Below are positions 34,877-45,659 of a stretch of DNA of 64,000 nucleotides, piece by piece; the stretch's first letter is position 1, and each line of letters starts with the position of its first letter. The notes under the pieces were generated by a model. It saw only the letters and a list, made by a program, of their open reading frames with translations, did no database searches and had not been told where the DNA came from. This DNA is from Akebia trifoliata (taxonomy: Eukaryota; Streptophyta; Magnoliopsida; Ranunculales; Lardizabalaceae). The DNA lies in assembly GCA_017979445.1 (NCBI GenBank), contig CM030719.1, positions 28,167,317 through 28,231,316 on the forward strand, read 5' to 3'. The position numbers and the translations under genes are program-made.

Positions 34877-35379
34877 TGTTAACTAACTAGTTACTCTAAA
34901 AGACCGATTTATTGGAGAGGGGGAGAACCATGAATATAAGAGGGTCACGAGGCTTAATTGAGATATGACAGGTCCAAGAGTGGAGGAAAATATACACTCA
35001 AATACCACAACCCCCACTTCACCCATCAGTGTGGAATGGACTGAACTTGTGACCCACTGGAACCCAGCGCACTGATACCATGTTAACTAACCACCTACTC
35101 CAAAAGATCGTCCGATCTGTTGGAGAGGGGGGACTATGAATATAAGAGGGTCATGGGGCTCCCTCCGCCACACACACACACACACACACAAAACCACCCA
35201 TAAGAGTGGAAAGAATCGAATAACTCATTTGAACCTAGTGCTCTGATACCATGTTAATCAACTACTCCAAAAAGACCGGCCAATCCGTTGGAGAGGGGGA
35301 GGACTATAAATCTAAGAGGGTCACAGGATTTAACTGGGGTATGACACACTGAAGTGTGGAGGAAAATATACACTCAATA
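34877..35379 (-). mobile_element. Three-LTR array of a miniature LTR retrotransposon (SMART/TRIM type)
   Basis: On the minus strand this shows LTR - primer site - interior - LTR - primer site - interior - LTR. The LTR copies are 34877-35004, 35081-about 35165 (truncated) and 35252-35379, starting TGTTAA in plus-strand reading. The complements of the initiator-Met primer site, TGGTATCAGAGC-like, are at 35069-35080 (ACTGATACCA core) and 35240-35251 (GCTCTGATACCA). A polypurine-tract complement (ACCCCCACTTCACCC) follows the first LTR. A CA microsatellite (35171-35190) interrupts the second interior. The LTR is the same family as the copy at 42391-42712. There is no gag or pol. A triple-LTR form suggests LTR-LTR recombination between copies. 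Confidence 0.82.
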
Positions 35380-35399
35380 CAGCTTGCTAAGTTGGTTAA

Positions 35400-35930
35400 A
35401 GTCGAGTATTTATACCACGACAACCTACGTTTAGGTTCAAAATTTGCCTTCACCTACTAATTATTGGCTAGTAATCTTAGCTTGCCCAGCAAAATTAAAA
35501 CAAAATTTTTAGGATCGAGATGCAAATGCACGACCTAGATGATACAGATGCATCATCATTATATATATATAATGAGAATATAGAAAAGGAAGAAATGCAC
35601 AGATAGCCATTAATGATATAACATCATTTGCTGTGAAGATTCAATCCCCCTTTTTTAGTATTCATTCCTTCACGGGTTATGGACCAATGGTCTTCATTGT
35701 TTGGGTTACACAATTGCCTATTGCCTATGTTTATGATTCAACTAACAGTACAGACTTCTTTTTCAAATTAATGGACTTCCTCACCTGGAGATTTGGGTTA
35801 ATTTATCAAGTCTCTGCAAATCCTCTCACATTGAAGGGAGATTAGACCCTTTTATCAGTAAGTCCCACCCTAAACAAGCTGGATCACATGGTTAGAATCC
35901 TCTGATTTATTTATTTAAGTATTTATCTTT
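35400..35930. other. Intergenic DNA, no gene recognised
   Basis: A short AT microsatellite lies at about 35560. An open frame at 35633-35845 has no recognisable domain. Confidence 0.45.
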
Positions 35931-35937
35931 GAGAGAT

Positions 35938-36045
35938 TCTATTGGTACACCAACTTTTACTTACAATTCACCAATACTCTTGAAATTAAGCAATTGCTTA
36001 CATATAGATTGGTGTGTTATGAGTAAGAGTTGGTGTGCTAATAAA
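35938..36045. mobile_element. Small hairpin MITE
   Basis: Arms ATTGGTACACCAACTTTTAC and its imperfect complement GAGTAAGAGTTGGTGTGCTAAT are separated by about 50 bp. It is non-coding. Confidence 0.6.
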
Positions 36046-36249
36046 AGCTCTGATCTTATCTTTTCATGGGGTTGGATTGTTGGAACCTGGATGGTATACC
36101 AATCAAGAAAATCTTTGAACTCCAAAAAGAAAATACCATTTATTGCTAGTGACATTGCTCCAAAATAGTGCAGTTACTATTTAATTAAAGGATGGATATT
36201 ATAGAATTAATAAGTGATCATTACCTAATGTTTTATCAAAACATACACT

Positions 36250-36950
36250 GAAAATTGAAAAATTATCAAAATGGTACACTACTCATTTTAATTCCAAAAA
36301 TGCTAAATTACTGTTTTCGGAAATAAAATATAACCAAAATGATAAATTTTAAACAGTATTTAAATAACAAAATGCCCTTTTAACATCCTTTTGTAAAATA
36401 TTATACATATCCCATGTTTAAGTAAATACATAGAATTATAACTGTTTTGGTACAATGATGTCTTCTTTCAAAATTTAATTTATTTTAGCACTTGACGGCC
36501 TTGTAGGCATTGTAGGCAATTTTCGACGTTGATGGAGATCTGGAAACATGTAAATCATCATCTTCGTTAGAGTTAAGATATTGTAACTAGATCTATAACC
36601 AAACTTGCAGATCTAAACCTTAAACGTGTATCTTTGTTTTAATCATGAAATTTGTGGATTTTTAATTCTTTATGTATCAATATCAAAATTTCCTACAAGG
36701 ACATCGAGTGTTGAAATAAACTAAATTTTGAAAGGAAACATTAATGTACTGTAACAATTATATTTCTATCTATTTACTTAAACATGGGATACATATATTA
36801 TTTTATAAAAGGATTTTAAAAGGGTATTTTTGGTATTAAAATACTGTTCATTTTAAAACTTATTGTTTTGGTAAAATAATTTAATTTCGAAAATGGTAAT
36901 TTATTATTTTCATTGATAATTTTTTAATTTTATTGTGCTGATTTGGTAAT
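36250..36950. mobile_element. Long-armed foldback, Mutator-like non-autonomous element
   Basis: Arms of roughly 190 bp (about 36255-36445 and 36755-36945) are imperfect complements; for example ATCCCATGTTTAAGTAAAT pairs with ATTTACTTAAACATGGGAT. They enclose about 300 bp of unique sequence. Long TIRs around unrelated DNA fit a Mutator-like element, but ends and a 9-bp TSD are not clear. Confidence 0.6.
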
Positions 36951-37189
36951 TTCCTCTTAAAATGCTATATAGAATTGATGAATGGACAGTTGAAAAAAAA
37001 TATATTAAATAAAACACAATGGTTGTCTTCCATATGTTTATCCCCCATAAAAGAGTGGTAGAGAATCAATGGCACATATATATCAAAAATAATTTTCAAT
37101 TTTTTTTAATCGATAAGTTGGACTTAAACCCACCACCACCTCTAAGTTGCTTGGCAATGTGTCAAACCAACTGGGCAATGAGTCTAAAC

Positions 37190-37340
37190 CTGACTGACGC
37201 ATTCTATACTAACTTCTTACAACATTGCGTTCAACACTATGTTGACATGGTGGTTCACTTGTATCTCAAGGACAACATCCATGGTTTTGTGAAAACCTCC
37301 ACGTCAATTCAGTGTTGTAAGAAGTCAGTTTAGCATTTTT
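37190..37340. mobile_element. MITE with GCATTCTATACTAACTTC arm
   Basis: Arms ACTAACTTCTTACAACATTG and its complement CAGTGTTGTAAGAAGTCAGT, with inner GTTGACATGGTGGTT, make a hairpin of about 150 bp. Confidence 0.6.
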
Positions 37341-37951
37341 CAAGACCAATTTTCAACTTTATGACCTCCTATTTTCCAACTATACCCCTCCACTTTATCG
37401 TTTTTCCTCTCTACACCCCCCCCCCCCCCCCTCTTTTTCTTTTTGCAAGATTACCCCTTCAACATTATATAACATTATATATCTTCTTTCCTCTTCAATC
37501 CACTTATATATATATATAAGTATATTTAAAATACAAGTTGATCCAACAAGTTAAATCAGGATCCGACCATGGTCTGATCAGTTTGACAAATTTTCGATTC
37601 GAATTTTACAACGTTGTTAGGTAGTGATAATTACTAAAAGTTGAAGTGTACAAATGTTGTGATGTAAAATTGCAAACTACATAGAAATGTAGTACACAAG
37701 CATGTGCGTATGCACACTGGTATGGTTGTATCAACCTGCATCCATCATTGAATGTTTATCACACATACAATTGTGATAGGCCATTAATCACATAAATTCC
37801 TTGTTTTGTGTGATTTTTGTTGGATTATATATGTTTCATTTTTTTAACTTACAAATACAATATTGAAATCTTCAATTTCACAATATTCACAATTAAGAAT
37901 ATTGATCGAAAAGGTGTACCAAACTCCCAATTCAGCAAAGAGGAGCCTAAT

Positions 37952-38220
37952 CAACTTGGAGGGGCTGGCTCAATGGCAATTTCGGACCGATAAACGGTTA
38001 ATACCCATGGTCATGAGTTCGATACCCAGTATGGGCATTAATTCCTCATGGGCCACCCGCGAGGGCACACCCTCACTTATCTAGTGCGTGTGATGTGAGG
38101 ACATTGCACGTTCCCCGAGACTAATCCTTGGACAAGACCATGGCCTAAGGATTGGCAAAGCCCAGATACGGCCTGGTCCGCTCTCTACAGGTATCCATTA
38201 TAAAAATAATAATAAAAAGG
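37952..38220 (+). mobile_element. tRNA-derived SINE
   Basis: An A-box-like GGCTCAATGGCA is followed by a B-box-like GAGTTCGATACCC about 50 bp later, then a body of about 170 bp and an A/T-rich tail (AAAAATAATAATAAAAAGG). A perfect duplication AGGAGCCTAAT flanks it (37941-37951 and 38221-38231). It lies about 400 bp upstream of the MUTE start codon. Confidence 0.88.
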
Positions 38221-38514
38221 AGGAGCCTAATTGCATGCCATATATGCAATATGGAGAGGAAGAAAGAATGGATGATGTGCATGAGATAGATGATAAGAAG
38301 CATCCCCTATTTCTTTTCATTATAAAATCTCTCGCGTTGCATGTAATGAAGCCAAGATAATAAACGTGAGATGTAATACATTTGAGAGGGTGAGTGAAAC
38401 TGAGAGAGAAAACTCACGAGAGTGCAACATAAAGCATTTAATGAGGAGAGAAACCTCTACATATATAGTTCTAGAGAGATACGGTTAGATAATTATTCTT
38501 TCATGCATGCTCCC

Positions 38515-38522
38515 TATATAAA
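38515..38522 (+). promoter_or_regulatory. Putative TATA box of MUTE
   Basis: TATATAAA lies 106 bp before the MUTE ATG (38628), within a CCCTATATAAATTG context typical of plant core promoters. The start site is inferred, not seen. Confidence 0.55.
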
Positions 38523-38627
38523 TTGAAGTGTGTTACAAATTAGGTAGAAAGGGAGGCTGAATCCCTCAAAGAGAGTAGAGATCACCCAAAGATAGAATTG
38601 TAACTTGTAACTCGTAACTCGCCAGCC

Positions 38628-38727
38628 ATGTCTCATATAGCCGTGGAGAGAAATAGAAGAAAGCAAATGAATGAGCATCTCAAGGTTCTACGCTCCTTGA
38701 CACCATGTTTCTATGTTAAAAGAGTAA

Positions 38728-38774
<47 letters not shown>

Positions 38775-40321
38775 CTCTCTCTCTCCATAAAATCGAAGTG
38801 ATCGACATATTTCTTCTGCTCGATGGAAAAACAATTATTTTCATAAATACTAATTAATAGAGGAAATAATCAACTAGAAGGATTAATTTCTAATAGGAGT
38901 GCGGATCGTATACACCAAGGGTGGAGGATTGAAGCCCTCCTCCCACACCTCGATACATACCACCTAAGCTGTAATCCAAGGGAATTTTTAAAAAGAGATA
39001 TCTTATGCGTTAATTCCTTGGATTATGGCTTACATGGCGTGTATTGGGGTGAGGGAGGAGGGTTTCGATCCTCCATCCTGGGTGCATATGATCCGGACTC
39101 TTCTAATAATTATCCTACTCTAGAGGGGCATATTCAAACAGAAAAAATGGATATAGATATAAAGGTCGAATTTTGTGAGCTGAAAATGAGTTTTTTACAA
39201 TTCCGGCTCACCGTTCAGTTTAATTACCAAAACATGAACAATCATGTTTTCGTTAAAAAAAATTCAGAAAGAAGTGAAAATTTCGCAGGTTTAACGAAAT
39301 AGTCACTTTAGAAACCTCCAAATTCATTATCGTTCACGTTTTGGTAATTAAAAAGAACAGTGCGTCCAAATCATAAATTCATCAAAAGTTGATCACTTTT
39401 TCGTAAATATCTCTAGATATAATGATCGAATTCAGTTTGATGCCTTCACCCACATATTACTAAACACTAACTTCCTTGTTTATGAAATCTCAGTATTATT
39501 GGTGTCAAAATTTTCTTTTGTGATCTCTCGTAAGTCATTGTGGGGGCTTTAATAGTCCTTGCCCGCAGAGTAGGAAATGAGGTTGAATCAGATTCCTGGC
39601 GACTATCTGAGAATTTTCATGTTTAAACCTTTAACATGATATTGTGATAATGCATCATTGCTAAGTCTAATCTTGAGCAAGCATTAGTTACAATCAGAAT
39701 AACTGTGTGATGCAACATATCAACCGTGCATTAAATCTTGAGAAAATTTCCAAAACTCAATTTTTATTAAAACTCCCATTTCAGTACACTGTTCATTTTG
39801 ATTCCCAAAACATACATGAACATGATAGTAAGATCACAGGAATTATATTCTAAAAGTTTGGATCTTGTTGATAAAAATTAAAACATGAGGTAGCGATATT
39901 GTGACTTAATAAATCAGATATAACGTAACATATTAAATGGCGAGATCGCAGGTATTTATTTTAAAAGTGACAATCTTGCTGAAAAATGATTCCAAAGCAT
40001 GTGAGGCATGTTTTGTGAATTAAAATGACAGTGTACTGGAATCATGGTTTTAAAACCCGTTTTGACATCTTGTCTCGTCCATGAACGAGACACCAAGTCA
40101 TCTTGGATGAGATACCCGATTTATTTGATTTGTCTCGGACAAATGCCTTAGAATTAGAACAAACCGCGTCTTTGAGATGACTTGTCAACTCGTCCCATTG
40201 GTGGACAATACTGAGACAACTCGGACAAATCATCTCGGTCTGGGACGAGATTTAAAACCATGACTGAAATGGGAAGTTTCCAATATTCAACACATGAAAT
40301 GGTAATTTACCCTTACATGCT

Positions 40322-40358
<37 letters not shown>

Positions 40359-41959
40359 ATCTTAATTATTCCTATTATGTGTTCTATTAAGGGAGACCAA
40401 GCATCTATTATAGCGGGAGTAATAGAATTCATCAAGGAGTTGCACCAAGTTCTACAATCTTTAGAATCTAAGAAAAAAAGGAAGAGCTTAAGCCCTAGTC
40501 CTGGTCCCAGCCCAAGGCCATTGCAATTAACTCCTCCACCTGATAGCCCTAATTTGGGGTTTGAAAATGTCAAAGAGCTTGGGGCATGTTGCAACTCTTC
40601 GGTGGCAGATGTCGAAGCAAAGATATCTGGCTCTAACGTCCTTCTGCGAACCATTTCTAAGCGAATCCCTGGCCAAATTCTGAAGATTATTGCTGTCTTG
40701 GAGAAATTTTCATTTGATATCCTTCATCTCAACATTAGTAGCATGGATGACACTGTTCTATACTCCTTTACCGTTAAGGTATGAAGTAATATATTTTTCT
40801 AGATTTCATACTTCAATTTGCTTACCATTGTGTCCTCAACAGTTATAATAAATTATTGAAGTACACAGGGAGGGAGAGAGATAGTGTGAACAAATTAATT
40901 GCATCAAAGCTATGAATCCCCTTGGAGTAAAAAAAATAATCTTTATTTCATTATTTTTAGTTGTACATGCTGTTTCACTGTAGCAACAATTAACTGAATT
41001 ATTCAAAAGCTCTTACAATCTTAGAATAAAGTTTCTATGGTATTAACTTTTGAGTCGTGATCTAGGATGGTATCCCGTTCCTATACCAACATTAGGTGTC
41101 TATGTGGCACAAATTTGTTGGAATTCAAGCACATCAGGTTGTGTGCATGATTTGGTTAAGAGCTCTAGGTGTTTCAAACTCCAACAAAAATGTGCCATAT
41201 AGACACCTTACCTCTATTATATGAACGGGACATTGTATTGGATCCCGAGTCATAACTTATTTATTTGATTCTTCTTATAAATATAAGTTTAGAATTCCTT
41301 ATAAGTATAGTTTGAGATCTTATACTTATGAATCTCAATGGAATTAAAAATGAATCTTCAGAGATTAATGCATTATGAACCACATGTGTTCTTCTATCTC
41401 ATATACACATGTTCTTATCATGGTCTATTCCATTAGATTTTGAGGTGACTTGTCCCCAGAACTTGATGGGAGTAACTCATTGAGTCAACTTGGCAAATTG
41501 CTGTCAACTCATCAATGCAGTTGAGTCATATTAAAAACACCTAGTTGGGTAAAAAATATGGCCTATATTTAATGTTATTTTAGTAGAAAACCAAGGAAAT
41601 AAGCATTATGATTTATTTTAAAATGTTAAACTTTTTTCAAACAGTTATAAATTTAATATATTTTTATTTTACTTGTCAGAGTCGACTCATGAGTTATTGA
41701 CTTGAGGGCCTCCGAGTCAAGTTTTCAAGTTCCAAAATATATGGTAGCAACTAATAGATATGAATTTCCAAATTATATTTCTTGAACATAATGAATGTCT
41801 TAGGTGGCCCTGCAAATTAGTGGTTTCTTATTCATAAGTGACTTTATCAACCTAGTTTAATTTTTCATTTTTTCATATTTTTTTTTTTTACAGATTGGAC
41901 TTGAATGCCAGCTTAGTGTGGAGGAATTGGCCCTTGAAGTTCAACGAAGCTTCGGCTAA
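38628..41959 (+). CDS. MUTE: MUTE, bHLH regulator of stomatal lineage, three exons
   Basis: Exons 38628-38723, 40392-40778 and 41894-41959 join in phase 0 to 182 aa. The protein starts directly in the bHLH domain ([19 protein letters not shown]), as MUTE does, with the E-box contacts H3, E7 and R11 intact. Helix 2 is [21 protein letters not shown] Ser/Pro-rich linker leads to the conserved C-terminal SMF/ACT-like domain ([54 protein letters not shown]). SPEECHLESS and FAMA carry long N-terminal extensions, which are absent here. MUTE acts in the nucleus with ICE1/SCRM to end meristemoid divisions and commit cells to guard mother cells. Intron 1 is 1668 bp and full of repeats. Confidence 0.96.
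38728..38783 (+). repeat. CT-CA-CT compound microsatellite at the MUTE 5' splice site
   Basis: CT repeats, then CA repeats, then CT repeats begin four bases after the donor dinucleotide GT (38724-38725). Confidence 0.95.
38896..39100. mobile_element. MITE in MUTE intron 1, 8-bp TSD
   Basis: A 205-bp foldback starts GGAGTGCGGATCGTATACACC and ends GTGCATATGATCCGGACTC. Arms with GTGGAGGATTGAAGCCCTCC pair along their length. A perfect 8-bp duplication TTCTAATA flanks it (38888-38895 and 39101-39108), which fits a hAT-type MITE. Confidence 0.9.
39735..40300. mobile_element. Foldback in MUTE intron 1 with a nested MITE
   Basis: Left-arm CCCATTTCAGTACACTGTTC pairs with right-arm sequence TGACAGTGTACTGGAAT plus ACTGAAATGGG, which is now split by the insert at 40043-40262. 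The outer ends are approximate (AAATTTCCAAAACTC and AAGTTTCCAATATTC). Confidence 0.65.
40043..40262. mobile_element. CATGGTTTTAAA MITE nested in MUTE intron 1
   Basis: It starts CATGGTTTTAAAACCC and ends GAGATTTAAAACCATG. The flanks ACTGGAAT (40035-40042) and ACTGAAAT (40263-40270) are an 8-bp TSD with one mismatch. The interior repeats GTCTCGTCC, CGAGAC, CTCGGAC motifs. Its right end is 130 bp before exon 2, and a 30-bp CT run (about 40325-40354) lies between. Confidence 0.82.
41055..41263. mobile_element. GAGTCGTG-type MITE in MUTE intron 2
   Basis: It starts GAGTCGTGATCTAGGATGG and ends GGATCCCGAGTCATAA. Arms GGTGTCTATGTGGCACA and its complement TGTGCCATATAGACACC, plus TTGTTGGAATTCAAGCAC-type inner arms, form a hairpin of about 209 bp. 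Confidence 0.7.
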
Positions 41960-42390
41960 GATGTCTTTATGTGAAGAGTTGAAGCATATATATTATAAGT
42001 GCAATCTAAATTAAATGGTTGTAAGAAGTTTGTGTAGGAGGAACAAAAGGAATTCATATTTCATGTGCTTTGGGATGTGGTATGATTTACTTGCAAAATA
42101 ATTATACAAAGAATCTTATTATATGTGCAAGCAATTAAATGAGGATAATTTTTCTTACTATGAGATCATCGACATCATCATCAATCAACATGGCCAATAT
42201 GAGCACAAATCTCAAGTATATGTATGTATGTATGTATGTATTTATTGAGTTTTTTATTTTTGTTCTTATATAATCTCAACCATAAAAGCATGCAGCTAGG
42301 CCTAAATCCATCTCAATATATTATGGGTCCAAAAGTTTCAAGCACAAGCCTCTTAAATTATCTTATTTTTCAATTATTCAACCATTTTTT

Positions 42391-42712
42391 GGTGAGTGTA
42401 TATTTTATTCCACTCTCGAATGTGTCGTGCCCACGTTAAGCCCTGTGAACCTCTTATCTTCATAGTTCTCATCCTCTTCAACAAATCTGTCTTTTAGTGT
42501 AGTTGGTTGGTTAACATGGTATCAGAGTGATAGATTCGTATAAATCACATGTTCGATTCTTTCCACCTTTATGGGTGAGGGGGAGTGTTGAATTTATATT
42601 TTTCTCTACTATCGGGTGTGTCATACCCCCATTAAGTCCCGTGACTCTCTTATATTCATAGTTCTCTTCTTTTCCAATAGTTTGGCCTTTTGAAGTAATT
42701 GGTTGGTTAACA
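42391..42712 (+). mobile_element. Complete miniature LTR retrotransposon (SMART/TRIM type)
   Basis: The left LTR is 42391-42516, the primer site TGGTATCAGAGT at 42517-42528 is complementary to initiator Met tRNA, the polypurine tract GGGTGAGGGGGAG is at 42573-42585, and the right LTR TGTTGAATTT...GGTTGGTTAACA is at 42586-42712. Runs of T flank both ends, consistent with a 5-bp TSD. The whole element is 322 bp with a 69-bp interior and no coding capacity. It depends on a full-length partner for transposition. The left LTR has diverged at its first bases (GG in place of TG). Confidence 0.88.
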
Positions 42713-42913
42713 TTTTTTACGTAAGACTTAGTCATATTAGCTGACATATATGCACCTTTCCTGCAACAACATTAATTGTGATTAATTACAATCGGACAAT
42801 CATACTTTTTGAGTTTATGATACAGATCATTTTCTACATTGTCCTATCTATTTTGATAAGAAATTGCTCTCAAGTCAATTGATAGAATGTGGGTCTCTAA
42901 AATCGGATGTCAT

Positions 42914-43363
42914 TAGGGTTGTCAATGGATGCTTATCGGATCATAAACAATAATATTAGAATTTGAATTCGAAATTTTTATCTAATATCTGAATTCGAAT
43001 CCGACAGATGTTCTAAAACTCTATCCGAATTCGAATCTGATTATCCTATTGGATATTGGATAATATTCGATTATGTTTTTATATATATATATATAAAACA
43101 TAATTTTTCCTTATCCAAGTGATTTTTCATTATTAAAAAAAAACTTATTATATATTATATTATTTATATAATAAATAAATAAATAAAACAAAATAATATA
43201 GAGTATATATTATTTCAAATCGGATATTATCGAATTCGAAATGTTAATATCCGATAAGGATTTGAATATATAAAATCATTCGAATTCGAATCCGATATGC
43301 GAAATTTTTGGATAGTATCTAATTTTTCGAATTCAAATTTTTGACTATCCATTGACAACCCTA
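42914..43363. mobile_element. hAT-like element TAGGGTTGTCAATGGA
   Basis: A 450-bp element with terminal inverted repeats TAGGGTTGTCAATGGA and TCCATTGACAACCCTA. A perfect 8-bp duplication GATGTCAT is at 42906-42913 and 43364-43371. The interior holds repeated GAATTCGAATCCGA-type motifs and AT-rich DNA, with no transposase. Confidence 0.93.
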
Positions 43364-43474
43364 GATGTCATGCTCAAATCCTATATAAAAGTAATTCTAA
43401 AATATAATAAAAACAATTTCAAGGATAACTATTATAGCTAGAGGACTTTTATTTATGAGTAGTGATTTTTTGAC

Positions 43475-43695
43475 GAGTAATGATTTTTGAACTCAACCTG
43501 ACAGCGTGACTCAAAAACTCATTGACGTGTCATGCGCAAAGAATCGTAGATTCTTTCGCTCGGGATACACAACTATAGATAGCAAGTCAATTGTGTATCC
43601 TGAAGGACAAAATCTACGATTATTTACCCATGCCACTTCAGTGAGTTTTTTGACTCACCCTGTCAAGTTGAGTTAAAAACTCAACACTCTTTTTT
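43475..43695. mobile_element. AGAGTCGTG-type MITE
   Basis: Arms TTGAACTCAACCTGACAG and CTGTCAAGTTGAGTTAAAAA, with inner AATCGTAGATTCTTT and AAAATCTACGATTATT, form a hairpin of about 220 bp. The ends are approximate. Confidence 0.65.
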
Positions 43696-43855
43696 GACAC
43701 CCCCTCCTTTGACATATGCTCCTGACATGGCATGGGCTGCAACCATATATTTTTTTTCCTTGGCATACATAAATATACATCCCTATAAATATGTACACTT
43801 GTGTATTCTGAGGAAAATCTATGATTCTATCACAAGCCATACCTATCTTTTATTT

Positions 43856-44083
43856 TAGAGTGCTGATTTTCTAACTAGAAATTCTTCACTCGAACAATAC
43901 TCGACTGACGTGTCATGGACACAAAATCATAAATCTTTTTTCTCGGGATATACAATTACACATCTTTTATGGGGATGTGCAGTTATGTATCTCGAGAAAA
44001 AAAATTTACAATTCTGTGTCCATGCCACGTTAGTCGAGTATTAACCGAGTGAAGACTTTATAGTTAGAAAATCATTATTCTTT
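43856..44083. mobile_element. AGAGTCGTG-type MITE
   Basis: It starts AGAGTGCTGATTTTCTAAC and ends GTTAGAAAATCATTATTC. Inner arms ACTCGACTGACGTGTCATGG and CCATGCCACGTTAGTCGAGT pair. It is about 228 bp; the TSD is unclear in T-rich flanks. Confidence 0.72.
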
Positions 44084-44187
44084 CTTTTAATACACTAATT
44101 ATATGGTCACACCAAATTTATTATCACACCATCTCTCTGTCTCCTCTCACAGTCTCATGCAAAAGTATTTGAAGCACCCTAGCTTAA

Positions 44188-44536
44188 GGCTGTGTTTGGA
44201 TAGAGAGAAATGGAGAGAAGAGAAGGTAGAGGAAGAGAAAATAAATAAATTTCTCTCCATTTCTCTTGTTTGGATTGTTAAGTGAGGAGAGAAGAGGAAA
44301 GACAAAAAGGTGAGTTTTCTTTCTCTCCAAAAGTGGAGAGAAATCCTTTTAAAATATTTTAAAATACCAACTCTATCCCTAGATCTCTTTTTAAGATATT
44401 TTAAAATTTGAAAGCTGTCCCAAATTCTCTCTTGTCAATCCAAACATGGTGGAGAGAAATTAAATTTCTCTTCTCATCTCTTCTGTTCTCTTAATGAGTT
44501 TCTCTTCTCTTCACTTCTATCAATCCAAATATAGCC
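44188..44536. mobile_element. Tourist-like (PIF/Harbinger) MITE
   Basis: A 349-bp element with termini GGCTGTGTTTGGAT and ATCCAAATATAGCC and a TAA target duplication (44185-44187 and 44537-44539). Purine-rich left arm (GAGAGAAGAGAAGG) faces pyrimidine-rich right arm. TAA/TTA TSDs with GG...TGTTTGG ends are typical of Tourist elements. Confidence 0.85.
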
Positions 44537-45039
44537 TAAGGGTTTCTAGTAGATTGGCAACACCCTTTTCTCTATCTTCCTCTCCCTCTCCCTCTCCCTC
44601 TCAAGGGAACATATCCTCTATAGCCCATTTCTTGTACAGCTTTTGTTATGCAGTCTACATAACATCAGATTGATGAAAACTAAAAAGGCAGTCCTCATGT
44701 ACTCATGCTTTAGATCAGATTTAAAAAATAAATAAATAAATAAAATTCAAATAACACTTTTTTTCCCTTAATCTAGTGTTGAAAATGGACGTCCCCTAAA
44801 CCCTTAAATTTAAATGGTCAAATGAAACCATTTTAATGATGGGGTGCACTTTAAATTGTAGATAATAACTATAAAAAAAAAAAAAATTGGGCTAAAGAGG
44901 ATATACTCCCTCCTCTGAATGCTACTTCTAATGTTATTTTAAGGTATTTTTAGTATTTTTCATGGGAATTTTTTTTGAAAAAACTCGTAAGTCATAAGGA
45001 GGATAACAAACGATTCACTTTCCCAATGATATATTTTTG

Positions 45040-45200
45040 AGTCGTGTTGGAGTAACATTTAAATTGATACCATTTCATAGATTTGTGTGTATAGAGCCAT
45101 AGATGCTTCTCACTCTTATCTCCATAAAACACATCTATGATTCTATACACATCCACATCAGCAATGTGTGAAATGATGTCAATATTACTTCAGCATTTTC
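45040..45200. mobile_element. GAGTCGTG-type MITE
   Basis: It starts GAGTCGTGTTGGAGTAACAT and has arms ATTGATACCATTTCATAG and TGTGTGAAATGATGTCAAT around ATAGAGCCATAGATGC and CATCTATGATTCTAT. Confidence 0.65.
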
Positions 45201-45341
45201 ATATATATATTTAGGTCAATTTATTGATTTCTTATAGAATCATTTTTCCAAGGAGATTTATATCCTTCCATCTCAACCGTACGTTCTACCTCAAACGCTG
45301 TTTATCAGATTTCCACTTTTGAGTCCTCACAATTGTCAAAT

Positions 45342-45491
45342 GAGTCGTGTTGCAGTAACATTGACAATGACATCAATTCTCACGTAGCTGATGCGGAGGC
45401 TCAGATCACTCGTATTTTGATGAAATACATCTATGATTCCGTACATACATCCACGTTAGGCAGTGAGAATTGATGTCAATGTTAATGTTCC
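45342..45491. mobile_element. GAGTCGTG-type MITE upstream of the bHLH gene
   Basis: A 150-bp hairpin starts GAGTCGTGTTGCAGTAACAT and ends GTCAATGTTAATGTTC. The flanks TGTCAAAT (45334-45341) and TTTCAAAT (45492-45499) match at 7 of 8. It is about 170 bp upstream of the likely bHLH leader exon. Confidence 0.78.
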
Positions 45492-45659
45492 TTTCAAATC
45501 CAGCGGGAGCAACGATATTACCCGTTTGTCATTCATGAAAAATACAGGGGCATATTGGACATTTCATCCTTCGTATGCTCTGCTTCCATTTTCCAACTCT
45601 TCAGCCTCAGTAGCATGTACGTACTAAAGCAACAAGGCACAGAGAACATCGCACGTTCG

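Noticed and set aside
40260..40391. Plus-strand start codon at 40260 as the beginning of the bHLH gene
   Set aside because: The true first exon with the basic region is at 38628-38723; the open frame before 40392 is intron with CT repeats that happens to stay open.
40313..40654. Minus-strand open frame of 113 codons over MUTE exon 2
   Set aside because: Antisense to a clear MUTE exon; its Arg/Glu repeat end comes from the CT microsatellite.
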